In this document: piece by piece, positions 8,507 to 15,877 of the stretch
Layout: each line of letters begins with the position of its first letter
Numbering within the stretch: position 1 is the first letter of the stretch
Origin: Mesorhizobium plurifarium
GTDB taxonomy: Bacteria > Pseudomonadota > Alphaproteobacteria > Rhizobiales > Rhizobiaceae
Reading direction: 5' to 3'
Length of the DNA stretch: 64,000 nt
NCBI GenBank assembly: GCA_000824785.1
Contig: CCNB01000034.1
Coordinates: forward strand, 172,779-236,778
Translations under genes and position numbers: made by a program
The notes under the pieces: model-generated
Told to the model about the DNA's origin: nothing
Seen by the model: the letters and a program-made list of their open reading frames with translations, nothing else
Databases searched by the model: none

Positions 8507-9727
8507 TCAGGGCTTAACCGTCGGCTCGATCTTGGTGAGCTTGTATTCGTCGGCCGGGGCCTTGCAGGACGAGCAGTTGATGCCGGGCGCGTCGGACGCC
8601 TGCTTCACATCCGCCGGCAGCGGCTGGATGGTCGCTCCGGGCGTCGGCTTGCCTTCCAGCGCCGACTGCAGCGACAGTTCCGGCAGAAGCTCGGGATTGA
8701 AGACCTCGGTGACGAAGGAAGACGGCACTTTGTCGGTCGGGAAGACGTTGCAGCCGTCGGCGAAGGTATCGCCCTTGCAAGGCTTGACCTGATCGGCAGG
8801 CACCCACGGCAGCGGGTACTCGATGTTCATCGGCTTCAGCTCGCGCTTCTTGGTCAGGATCTCCATCATCAGCTTGAAGGCGTAGCCGGAGGTGGCGGGC
8901 GGCGAGCCGGCCGAGACGCCCTTGAGGCCCATGCCCTGCATCTTCGGATCGGCCAGGCCGAGGCGGAAGCCATCGGAGTTCTCGCCGGTCATCGGCACCA
9001 GCTTGTTGCCCTTGTCGAGCTGCGCCTGGATGGCGCCGTATTCGCCGGCCTGGGCCCAGATGCCGTCGACGTCCGGATGCGCGGCGAGCGCCTTGGCCGT
9101 CTCCTGCTGCGTGGTGCGGTCATCCCAGTAGGAATAGTATTCAGCGACCACCTTGATGCCGGGATACTGGCTGAAGATGTGCATGGCGCCGTCGGTGTGG
9201 CGCTTGTCCACCGAGTTCCCCGGAACGCCGCGGCTGAGAAAGATGTTGCCCTTGCCGCCGAGGATGTTGACCAGCGCCTGGGCGGTGTTCTCGCCGAAGC
9301 CAGCGGTGATGTAGCTGACATTGTAGGCGCAGGGCTCGGTGACCGTCGCGTCATACATGAAGAAGAGCACGCCCTTCTGGCAGCCGCGATGGATGGTGCG
9401 GTTCAATGCCGTCGACGAGATCGGGAAGCTGATGATGCCGTCGGCGCCATCCTGGATCATGCTTTCATAGGCGGAGATCTGCGCCTGCGGATCCGTGCCC
9501 GAGATAACCTCCTTCAGTTCCACCGTCTTGTCGTAGGGCGGCGTCTGCGCCAGCGCCTTGACGATGTTCGCGGCCTCCGACTGCCACGAGTTGCCGCTGT
9601 AGCTCAGCGACAGGTAGACCTTGAGCTTCTTGTCCTGCGCTTCGGCATGATCGACGACCGTCGCGACGCCCGCGGTCGTGGCAAGCGTCAGCGACGCGGC
9701 CAGTCCCAGTCTTTTCAACAGCTTCAT
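8507..9727 (-). CDS. ABC transporter substrate-binding protein, ribose/RbsB-type
   Basis: A 406-residue periplasmic binding protein. A Sec signal peptide covers residues 1-30 (KLLKRLGL, hydrophobic core, then DHAEA before QDKK). The mature part has the type I periplasmic fold of sugar importers (SLSYSGNSWQSEAANIVKAL, DGIISFPIS, DGIWAQAGEYGA). It is longer than ordinary RbsB proteins and ends with an extension containing NCSSC plus other cysteines, which could form disulphides. Two ATGs are close; I chose the one at 9727 because GGGAGG lies nine bases before it, against three for 9733. A LacI-type palindrome at 9781-9796 lies upstream, so this gene may have its own promoter inside the operon. 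Confidence 0.88.
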   Translation of the reverse strand: MKLLKRLGLAASLTLATTAGVATVVDHAEAQDKKLKVYLSLSYSGNSWQSEAANIVKALAQTPPYDKTVELKEVISGTDPQAQISAYESMIQDGADGIISFPISSTALNRTIHRGCQKGVLFFMYDATVTEPCAYNVSYITAGFGENTAQALVNILGGKGNIFLSRGVPGNSVDKRHTDGAMHIFSQYPGIKVVAEYYSYWDDRTTQQETAKALAAHPDVDGIWAQAGEYGAIQAQLDKGNKLVPMTGENSDGFRLGLADPKMQGMGLKGVSAGSPPATSGYAFKLMMEILTKKRELKPMNIEYPLPWVPADQVKPCKGDTFADGCNVFPTDKVPSSFVTEVFNPELLPELSLQSALEGKPTPGATIQPLPADVKQASDAPGINCSSCKAPADEYKLTKIEPTVKP

Positions 9728-9780
9728 TTCCATCAACCTCCCTTTGGAATTTGGCCCTTTCAGGTGCCGGACCAGAGCTT

Positions 9781-9796
9781 GTGAGAACGTTCTCAC
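9781..9796. promoter_or_regulatory. Palindromic LacI-type operator before the binding-protein gene
   Basis: The 16-base sequence GTGAGAACGTTCTCAC is a perfect palindrome centred on CG, as in LacI-family operators. It lies 54 bases upstream of the binding-protein start and 36 bases after the permease stop. Its core GAGAACGTTCTC recurs twice at 13413-13441. It is the likely target of the regulator encoded at 6085-7128. Confidence 0.75.
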
Positions 9797-9831
9797 AATT
9801 GGACAAAAATCATTGGCATGCGGGCGCATGG

Positions 9832-10860
9832 TCATTTTCCTCGCGTCAGCATCCGGTTTCCGATGTGGGTCAGGAACTCGCCGCGCAGCACCAGCAGCGC
9901 TCCGACGATGATTCCACCCTCGATGATGGTGCGCCATCCTTCACTCAGCCCGATGGCGGAGATCATGGTGCCCAGCGTGGTCAAAAGGATCGCGCCGCCG
10001 ACCGTACCGATGAAGGTTCCGCTGCCGCCGAGGATCGAGGAGCCGCCGATCACGACCGCGGCGATCGAGGGCAGCATGTAGCTGTCGCCCATCCTGAGCG
10101 TCGCGCCGTTCGAATAGCCGACCAGCATCATGCCGACGAAGCCGGCGCAGGCGGCGCTGACCGCATAGGGCACGAGTTCGAGCCGGTTGACGCCGACGCC
10201 GGCGATAAGTGCTGCGTTCCTGTTGGTGCCGAGCGCGCGAAGCCGGCGTCCGAGCGCGGTGAAGTTCTGCAGGAGCCAGCCGAACAGGATGAAAGCGAGG
10301 GTGAAGTAGATGACCACCGGCACGCCGAGAAACCATGCCTTCATCAGCCACAGGAGGGCCGATGGCGAACCGCCGCGCGGCGTGCCGCTGGTGTAGCCGA
10401 GCGCGACCGAGGCGACGACGATCGAGGTCGCCATCGTCATGATGAAGGGCGGCACCTTCAACCAGACGATGCCGATGCCGCTGACCGCGCCGACCAGGGC
10501 GCAGATGGCGAGGATTGCCGGCAACATGTACCAGACGCCGGCATCGCTCGTGCCGACCCAGGTCGTGGTCAGCACGCCGCCAAGCGTGATGAGGGCCGGG
10601 ATGGAGAGGTCCAGTCCGCCGATCAGGATGACGAGGCCCTGCCCGAAGGACAGGATGATCAGGAACGAGGCGAGGATCAGCACCGTGAGCACCTGGCTCC
10701 AGGAGCCGAGCGCCGGGCTGATGAAGCGCGAGCAGACAATGAGCACGATGCTCAAGCCGAACACGACGAGCGTGTTCACCGTTTCCCGGTCGAGCTTCTG
10801 CCTGCCGCGCCGGTCGGAAGAGGCCTCGGATGGCATCGCTATGTCCTTGTGCGCGTTCAC
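9832..10860 (-). CDS. ABC sugar transporter permease (RbsC-type)
   Basis: A 342-residue inner-membrane permease of the ribose/xylose type with about eight to ten hydrophobic segments. Family motifs are LVILIGGLDLSIPALITLGG near residues 80-100 and the EAA-like region AAVVIGGSSILGGSG near residue 280. The start is the GTG at 10860, overlapping the upstream permease TGA as GTGA with AGGAAGG before it; an in-frame ATG at 10836 is an alternative. It should pair with the permease at 10857-11849 as a heterodimeric channel driven by the ATPase at 11846-13381. The transported sugar or polyol is not evident. Confidence 0.88.
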   Translation of the reverse strand: MNAHKDIAMPSEASSDRRGRQKLDRETVNTLVVFGLSIVLIVCSRFISPALGSWSQVLTVLILASFLIILSFGQGLVILIGGLDLSIPALITLGGVLTTTWVGTSDAGVWYMLPAILAICALVGAVSGIGIVWLKVPPFIMTMATSIVVASVALGYTSGTPRGGSPSALLWLMKAWFLGVPVVIYFTLAFILFGWLLQNFTALGRRLRALGTNRNAALIAGVGVNRLELVPYAVSAACAGFVGMMLVGYSNGATLRMGDSYMLPSIAAVVIGGSSILGGSGTFIGTVGGAILLTTLGTMISAIGLSEGWRTIIEGGIIVGALLVLRGEFLTHIGNRMLTRGK

Positions 10861-11849
10861 CGGGCGTCGTCCTTCCTGAGCAGGCGCGCCACGGTGTTGC
10901 CGAAGACGATCGCGAGCACCAGCACGAAGCCCTGGAAGATGCCGGTGTAGAAAGACGACACGCCGCCCGAGAACAGCACCTTCTGCAGAAGCATGAGCGT
11001 GCCGGCGCCGAGGATCGAGCCGACGAGGCTGCCGCGGCCGCCGCTGAGCGGCGTGCCGCCGAGCGCCACGGCGGCAAAGGTGAGCATCAGGAACGGCGTG
11101 CCCGCCGTCGGATTGCCGGTGGCGGTCTGGGCGCTCAGCATGAAGCCGGCGACGCCATAGAGAATGCCGGCGCCGACGAAGGCGGTGATGCGAACGCCCG
11201 AGACGGCGACGCCGGAGAAACGGGCCGACTGCTCGTCGGCGCCGATCGCATAAAGGCCGATGCCGGTGTTGGTCCGCCGGAAGGCCAGCCACAGCACGAT
11301 GGCGGCGACCAGAAACAGGCCGGCGATCGGGACGACGCCGAAGAGCGTGTCGGTCAGGGTGTAGGTGACGAAGTCGGCGACCATGCCGCCGGGCGCGTCG
11401 AGAATGACCAGCGCCAGCCCCTGGCAGACGATCATGGTGCCCAGCGTCGCCGCGATGGTCTGTAGCCCGAGCCTGGCGACCAGAATGCCGTTGATCATGC
11501 CGACGACGGCGCCGATGGCGCAGCACATCAAGAGGCTGACCAGCGCTCCGCCCGGGCCGTCGAGCGGATAGACGGCCATCAGCACGTTGGTCAGCGAGAC
11601 GACGCCCGCGACGGACAGGTCGAAGCCGCGGCTGATGACGACCAGCGTCTCGCCCGCCGCAGCCAGCGCCAGCGGCGTCGAATTGTTGACGAGGTCGGTG
11701 AATGTGTAGACCGAGAGCGCATCGGGCTGCCAGAACGCATAGAGCGCGTAGAGCAGCACATAGATCAGCGCGACGATGCCGGTGCCGCTGATGACGGCGC
11801 GCCAGAAGGGCGAACGGCGGGGCGCCGGATTTGCAGCGATCGCGCTCAT
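10857..11849 (-). CDS. ABC sugar transporter permease (RbsC-type)
   Basis: A 330-residue membrane protein of the same family as its downstream neighbour. It has a first membrane span after a short cytoplasmic N-terminus, the conserved TLVVISRGFDLSVAGVVSLTN segment and FAAVALGGTPLSGGRGSLVG, the loop that contacts the ATPase. The ATG at 11849 overlaps the stop of the ATPase gene by four bases (ATGA), so expression is coupled. Two different permeases with one double ATPase is a standard layout for ribose-type importers of Hyphomicrobiales. Confidence 0.9.
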   Translation of the reverse strand: MSAIAANPAPRRSPFWRAVISGTGIVALIYVLLYALYAFWQPDALSVYTFTDLVNNSTPLALAAAGETLVVISRGFDLSVAGVVSLTNVLMAVYPLDGPGGALVSLLMCCAIGAVVGMINGILVARLGLQTIAATLGTMIVCQGLALVILDAPGGMVADFVTYTLTDTLFGVVPIAGLFLVAAIVLWLAFRRTNTGIGLYAIGADEQSARFSGVAVSGVRITAFVGAGILYGVAGFMLSAQTATGNPTAGTPFLMLTFAAVALGGTPLSGGRGSLVGSILGAGTLMLLQKVLFSGGVSSFYTGIFQGFVLVLAIVFGNTVARLLRKDDAR

Positions 11850-13381
11850 GCCGCCACTCCCGTCTTCGCGCCGCGCGCGTGGCCGATCAGCGCGCCGACG
11901 ATCGTCTGCTCGTCGATGGCGTCGCCCTGGTACTCGGCGAAGATACGGCCGCCATAGAGCACGATGCAGCGATGCGCGAGGTGGACGAGTTCCGGCAATT
12001 CGGACGAATAGAAGAGCACGGAGCCGCCATCGGCGGCGAATTTGCGGATCGCCTCGTAGATCGACTGCTTGGTTCCGACGTCGACGCCGCGCGTCGGATC
12101 GAAGAGCAGCAGCGTGCGCGCGCCGGTCATGATGACGCGCGCCAGCAGCGCCTTCTGCTGGTTGCCGCCGGACAACTCGTCGATCTTGAAATGCAGATAG
12201 CGTTCCTGCAGGTCGACCACGGCCGCCGTTTCGCGTGCGGCGCGACGCTCGCCGGCCGGCCAGACGATGCCGCTGCGCCCGACGCGGGAGATGATCGGCA
12301 GCACCATGTTGCTGGCCGTGGTGAGGCCGGCGAGGATGCCTTCCGACTTGCGGTCCTCGGGCAGGTAGGCGAGGCCGTTGCCGAAATGGAGCGCGGCGCC
12401 CGGGCTGGAGATCTGGGCGCGCACGCCGTCGATCTCGACGCTTCCGCCCCTGGCCTTGGCAAGTCCGATCAGCGTCCTGAACAAATCGCGCTGGCCCTGC
12501 CCTTCGAGCGCGGCGATGCCGACGATCTCGCCCTGCCTGACATCGAACGACACGTCGCTCAGGATGCCGCCCGAGAGGCCCTTGACGCCGAGCGCGACGG
12601 GCGCGGCCTCACCGGTTTTGGGCAGCGCATTGATCGTCTCACGCGCGCTGCGGCCGACCATCATCTCGAAGATGTTCTCGTCCGAGGCGCCCGAAAGCTC
12701 GACGGTGCCGATGCTGCGGCCGTTGCGCAGGATGGTGGCGCGCGAGCACAAGGTGCGCACTTCGCCGAGGCGATGGGAAATGTAGAGGATGGCGGTCTGC
12801 AGGGTTTTTTGCCGGCGCACGAGCTCGAACAGCCATTCGACGTCGGCCAGTGCCGCCGTCGGCTCGTCGAGGATCAACAATTTCGCGGCATGGGTGAAGG
12901 CGCGGACGATTTCGAGCCGTTGACAGTCCGACAGCGAGAGCACGCCCACCGGCGTGTCGGGATCGAAATGCGCGAGACCATAATCGCTGAGGATCCTGCC
13001 GGCGGCGGCCATGGCCGAGCGATGCGACGCGAGGCCGAGCATGCCCCTTGGCATTTTCGGCAGCATCAGATTCTCGGCGATGCTGAGATTGGGCAGCAGG
13101 CTGAGCTCCTGGAAAGCCGTCGCCACGCCTTGCGTGCGCGCATCGACGATGCCGTGCGGCGTGTAGGGCGAGCCTAAGATCGACATTGATCCGCTGTCCG
13201 GCTTCACCACGCCGCTGAGGATCTTCACCAGCGTCGACTTGCCGGCGCCGTTCTCGCCCAGGAGCGCATGGACCTCGCCCGGGCGCAGATCGATGGAAAC
13301 GGAATCGAGCGCCACGGTCGGCCCGTAGGACTTCGCGATCTTGGCGATGCGGACGGCTAGCCGGGTCTCGTCGGTGCTCAT
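11846..13381 (-). CDS. ABC sugar transporter ATP-binding protein (RbsA-type, double ATPase)
   Basis: A 511-residue cytoplasmic ATPase with two nucleotide-binding domains. Domain 1 has Walker A GENGAGKST (residues 43-51), a modified signature LSLSDCQRLEIVRAF, and Walker B LLILDEPTAAL. Domain 2 has a degenerate Walker A (ALEGQGQRDLF), as usual for RbsA, with signature LSGGNQQKALLARV and LLLFDPTRGVDVG. The ATG at 13381 follows GGGAGGAGG; earlier in-frame codons overlap the operator region. It is the first gene of the operon, so the tandem palindrome at 13413-13441 directly controls the importer. The neighbouring genes suggest a polyol or sugar acid is carried. Confidence 0.92.
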   Translation of the reverse strand: MSTDETRLAVRIAKIAKSYGPTVALDSVSIDLRPGEVHALLGENGAGKSTLVKILSGVVKPDSGSMSILGSPYTPHGIVDARTQGVATAFQELSLLPNLSIAENLMLPKMPRGMLGLASHRSAMAAAGRILSDYGLAHFDPDTPVGVLSLSDCQRLEIVRAFTHAAKLLILDEPTAALADVEWLFELVRRQKTLQTAILYISHRLGEVRTLCSRATILRNGRSIGTVELSGASDENIFEMMVGRSARETINALPKTGEAAPVALGVKGLSGGILSDVSFDVRQGEIVGIAALEGQGQRDLFRTLIGLAKARGGSVEIDGVRAQISSPGAALHFGNGLAYLPEDRKSEGILAGLTTASNMVLPIISRVGRSGIVWPAGERRAARETAAVVDLQERYLHFKIDELSGGNQQKALLARVIMTGARTLLLFDPTRGVDVGTKQSIYEAIRKFAADGGSVLFYSSELPELVHLAHRCIVLYGGRIFAEYQGDAIDEQTIVGALIGHARGAKTGVAA

Positions 13382-13412
13382 ACCTCCTCCCAAGGTAAGG
13401 TCGCAGCTGCAA

Positions 13413-13441
13413 GTGAGAACGTTCTCTGAGAACGTTCTCAC
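13413..13441. promoter_or_regulatory. Tandem palindromic operator at the head of the operon
   Basis: This 29-base block is a perfect inverted repeat apart from its central base. It consists of two GAGAACGTTCTC units, one base apart, flanked by GT and AC. The centres of the units are 13 bases apart, suggesting overlapping or side-by-side binding of two dimers. It stands 31 bases before the ATPase start, placing it in the promoter or leader. The same unit occurs at 9781-9796. Confidence 0.75.
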
Positions 13442-13858
13442 CGTTTCACACGAAGCAATGTTCGTTGTCAACGGGGAATCCATCGCAGGAATGTTAGAGC
13501 CGCTTCAGGCGAACGCGCTCGCGAGACGGACACTCCGTCTATCGAGCCGATGTGCCGTCGGCTATTACCCGTTGCCCCGAAAATGCAGCCGGTAAAATCC
13601 TCGAGACCTCCAGTTCCGCGTCGACGGTTTCCACGCCGACCTGCCGGTATCTTCGCCGGACACGACCTGCGTCGTATCCGTCCGCGCAGCCCTTTCCGGG
13701 GAACGATAGCTTCGCTTGCGAACATCCGTCGAGGCTGGAACCCCCGCCGATGCCCCGCGTTCCCATGAAAACCAGCAGCGATTGCGCTCCACCGATCCGA
13801 GGAAGGATCGTCCGTGAATTCCTTCGGGAAGAACGCGATAGAGCACGGAGTTCCAACC
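13442..13858. other. Intergenic region between divergent genes
   Basis: About 420 bases separate the importer operon from the plus-strand PEBP gene. Beyond the operator block I find no supported gene; the short open frames here have no start with a good ribosome site or family resemblance. Promoters for both directions must lie here. A GTG at 13814 behind AGGAAGGA could extend the PEBP protein by 15 residues. Confidence 0.5.
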
Positions 13859-14317
13859 ATGGCTTTCACGCTTGAGAGTCCAGCCTTTGGAAACGGGCAG
13901 ACCATTCCCGAGCCCTATGTCCGCAACGGAGGCAACTTGTCTCCGCCCCTGCGGTGGAAGGACGCGCCGGCCGGCACCAGAAGCTTCCTGCTTGTCGTCG
14001 AGGACCCCGACGCGCCACGCGGCCTGTTTCGCCATTGGGCGGTCTATGACATCGCCGCCGGGCGGGATCGCCTGCCGGAGGGCACCGCCGGGCCGGAAAG
14101 CTTCAGCCAAGGCGTGAACGACTTCGGCAATGCTCATTACGACGGCCCCCAGCCGCCGAAAGGCCATGGCGTCCATCACTATCACTTCCGCCTTTCAGCA
14201 CTCGACGTGGAGACGCTGGAAACCGGCGGAGAAACTGGAATAGCCGATCTTCTGGCCCATGCGGGGCCGCATACGATCGCCACCGCCGACCTCGTCGGCA
14301 CATATGAAAGCCGCTGA
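13859..14317 (+). CDS. YbhB/YbcL-type PEBP family protein (Raf kinase inhibitor-like)
   Basis: A 152-residue phosphatidylethanolamine-binding-protein homologue. Conserved ligand-pocket motifs are present: GNLSPPLRW, VVEDPDAPRG with the DPDAP signature, RHWAVYDI, and GYDGP-like HYDGPQPPKGHGVHHYHF. Bacterial members are small soluble proteins whose role is mostly unknown. The ATG at 13859 fits the usual N-terminus (AFTLESPAF) and has GGAG nine bases upstream; the GTG at 13814 also has a good site and cannot be excluded. An AAAGCCGC/GCGGCTTT inverted repeat at 14307-14338 spans the stop codon and may be a weak terminator. Confidence 0.88.
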   Translation: MAFTLESPAFGNGQTIPEPYVRNGGNLSPPLRWKDAPAGTRSFLLVVEDPDAPRGLFRHWAVYDIAAGRDRLPEGTAGPESFSQGVNDFGNAHYDGPQPPKGHGVHHYHFRLSALDVETLETGGETGIADLLAHAGPHTIATADLVGTYESR

Positions 14318-14378
14318 TGCGCAAGCTGAAGCGGCTTTCGGCGTTCGCTCATGCCCCGTTCGCATAGGGAGAAAAACA

Positions 14379-14879
14379 ATGCCGGACAAGAAAACCATTG
14401 AAAAGGCGCGCAAGGACAAGCGCGAAGGCAAATCGGCAAGCACGCAGGCCGGCGAATTCGTTCACGAAGAAATCGACAAAGTCCGCCAAGGCAAGCACGG
14501 CGCCCGCTCCACCAAGCAGGCGATAGCCATCGGCCTTTCGGAGGCGCGTCGCGCGGGTGTCGACCTGCCGCCCCCCAAGAAAGGCGACGTGAAGGAAACC
14601 ACGCGCAGGAGCGCCAAATACGCTTACGAGGCAGGCCAGGGCGAACGCAAGCCGAAGCGCCAGCCGAAGGTCTCGAAGGCGGTGTCGAAAGTGCTCGAGG
14701 ACGAGCCGAAAAGCACCGTCTCCCGCAAGGCCCTGTCGCGACAGACCAAGAGCGCCGCATCCAGCCGCACGGCCGCAGAGCGATCGGCGGCGGCCAGGAA
14801 AGCCGCGCAGACCAAAGGCGCTGCCGGACGATCGGCAGCGGCGAGCAAGGCAGCCAGAACCCGCGCCGAGCGCGGTTAG
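14379..14879 (+). CDS. DUF6496-like basic protein with histone H1-like C-terminus
   Basis: A 166-residue, lysine- and arginine-rich protein. The N-terminal half (KTIEKARKDKREGKSASTQA, then GEFVHEEIDKVRQGKHGARSTKQAIAIGLSEARRAGV, residues 27-63) is the conserved part of a family found in many alphaproteobacteria. The C-terminal third is low-complexity Ala/Lys/Arg/Ser (SAAARKAAQTKGAAGRSAAA), like histone H1 tails, suggesting nucleic-acid binding. The ATG at 14379 follows AGGGAGA. It is 61 bases after the PEBP gene. Function is not established; the H1-like comparison rests on composition only. Confidence 0.75.
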   Translation: MPDKKTIEKARKDKREGKSASTQAGEFVHEEIDKVRQGKHGARSTKQAIAIGLSEARRAGVDLPPPKKGDVKETTRRSAKYAYEAGQGERKPKRQPKVSKAVSKVLEDEPKSTVSRKALSRQTKSAASSRTAAERSAAARKAAQTKGAAGRSAAASKAARTRAERG

Positions 14880-15044
14880 CCGCAGTTGCAGGACGAGGAG
14901 CGGACCAGTTGACCGGGTTCCTGCGTCAGGCTGCACCGGCCACAAGATGCCTTCGCGTCAAGGCCCGTCATACGGGCTGGGGCGCCGCTCAGCGTGAACA
15001 GCGGTGACTTCGGCTATACGAAACTTCGATCAAGAAGGACTGTT

Positions 15045-15120
<76 letters not shown>

Positions 15121-15284
15121 ACTCCCGGCAGTCAGCCGGCGCCGTTTCCGGCGAAGAGATCCGGCACGGTTGGGACCGCGCCGTCGTTTAGTGCTGGCGG
15201 CTTCTAGCGCCGCCTTCGGTCAAGATCAAGCCTTGAAAGACCGCTTTTTCGTCACAGGCGAAAATGGCCGCCAAAACAATCAGA

Positions 15285-15683
15285 TCAGACCTCGTCCTCG
15301 TCGTCGCCGACGCCGATCATGTCGGAGACGTCGTCGTCTTCTTCTTCTTCGTCGGCAAGGAAGGTGTCGTCGTCATCGTCGCCGAGATCGACATCGTCAT
15401 CCTCATCGTCGCCGAGATCGGGAAGATCGTCGCCGCCGCCCTTGGTCTCCTCGTCGGCATCTTCCAGCGAAACGAGTTCGGCGCCTTCTTCCTCCTCGGC
15501 GTCGACTTCCTTATCGGCGACTTCCTCATCTTCTTCGAGGGCGGAAATCTTGCCTTCCTCGAAATAGGAGCGCGGATAGCTCTTGCCGGTATAGGGCGAG
15601 ACGATCGGGTCCTTGTTCAGATCGTAGAATTTCCGACCCGTTTCGGGGTCGACACGCTTGGTGCCAAGTTCAGCTTTTGCCAC
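15285..15683 (-). CDS. TIGR02300 family (FYDLN acid) protein
   Basis: A 132-residue conserved alphaproteobacterial protein of unknown function. The N-terminal 45 residues contain the family signature (ELGTKRVDPETGRKFYDLNK, then DPIVSPYTGKSYP). The rest is extremely acidic, with runs of Asp and Glu, and probably disordered. The start is the GTG at 15683 with GAGG eight bases before it; a longer frame to 15860 lacks family similarity. It is divergent from aroA, the usual arrangement in this order. Confidence 0.9.
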   Translation of the reverse strand: MAKAELGTKRVDPETGRKFYDLNKDPIVSPYTGKSYPRSYFEEGKISALEEDEEVADKEVDAEEEEGAELVSLEDADEETKGGGDDLPDLGDDEDDDVDLGDDDDDTFLADEEEEDDDVSDMIGVGDDEDEV

Positions 15684-15877
15684 GTCAGGCCTCGTCAAAA
15701 AAAGAATGGTCCCCTTAACCGCAGTTTTCCGTGCTGTCAAAGCCAAAAGACATGTGCGCGAAACCCGCTTTTCAAAGGCTTGCGCCAAGGGGATGACCAT
15801 TGCCGCGCGCCGTGATACGAGACCGCCGCACCATGACGAACCGGGCCGGCCAGCCGGCATTTCATTTGGACGACAAA

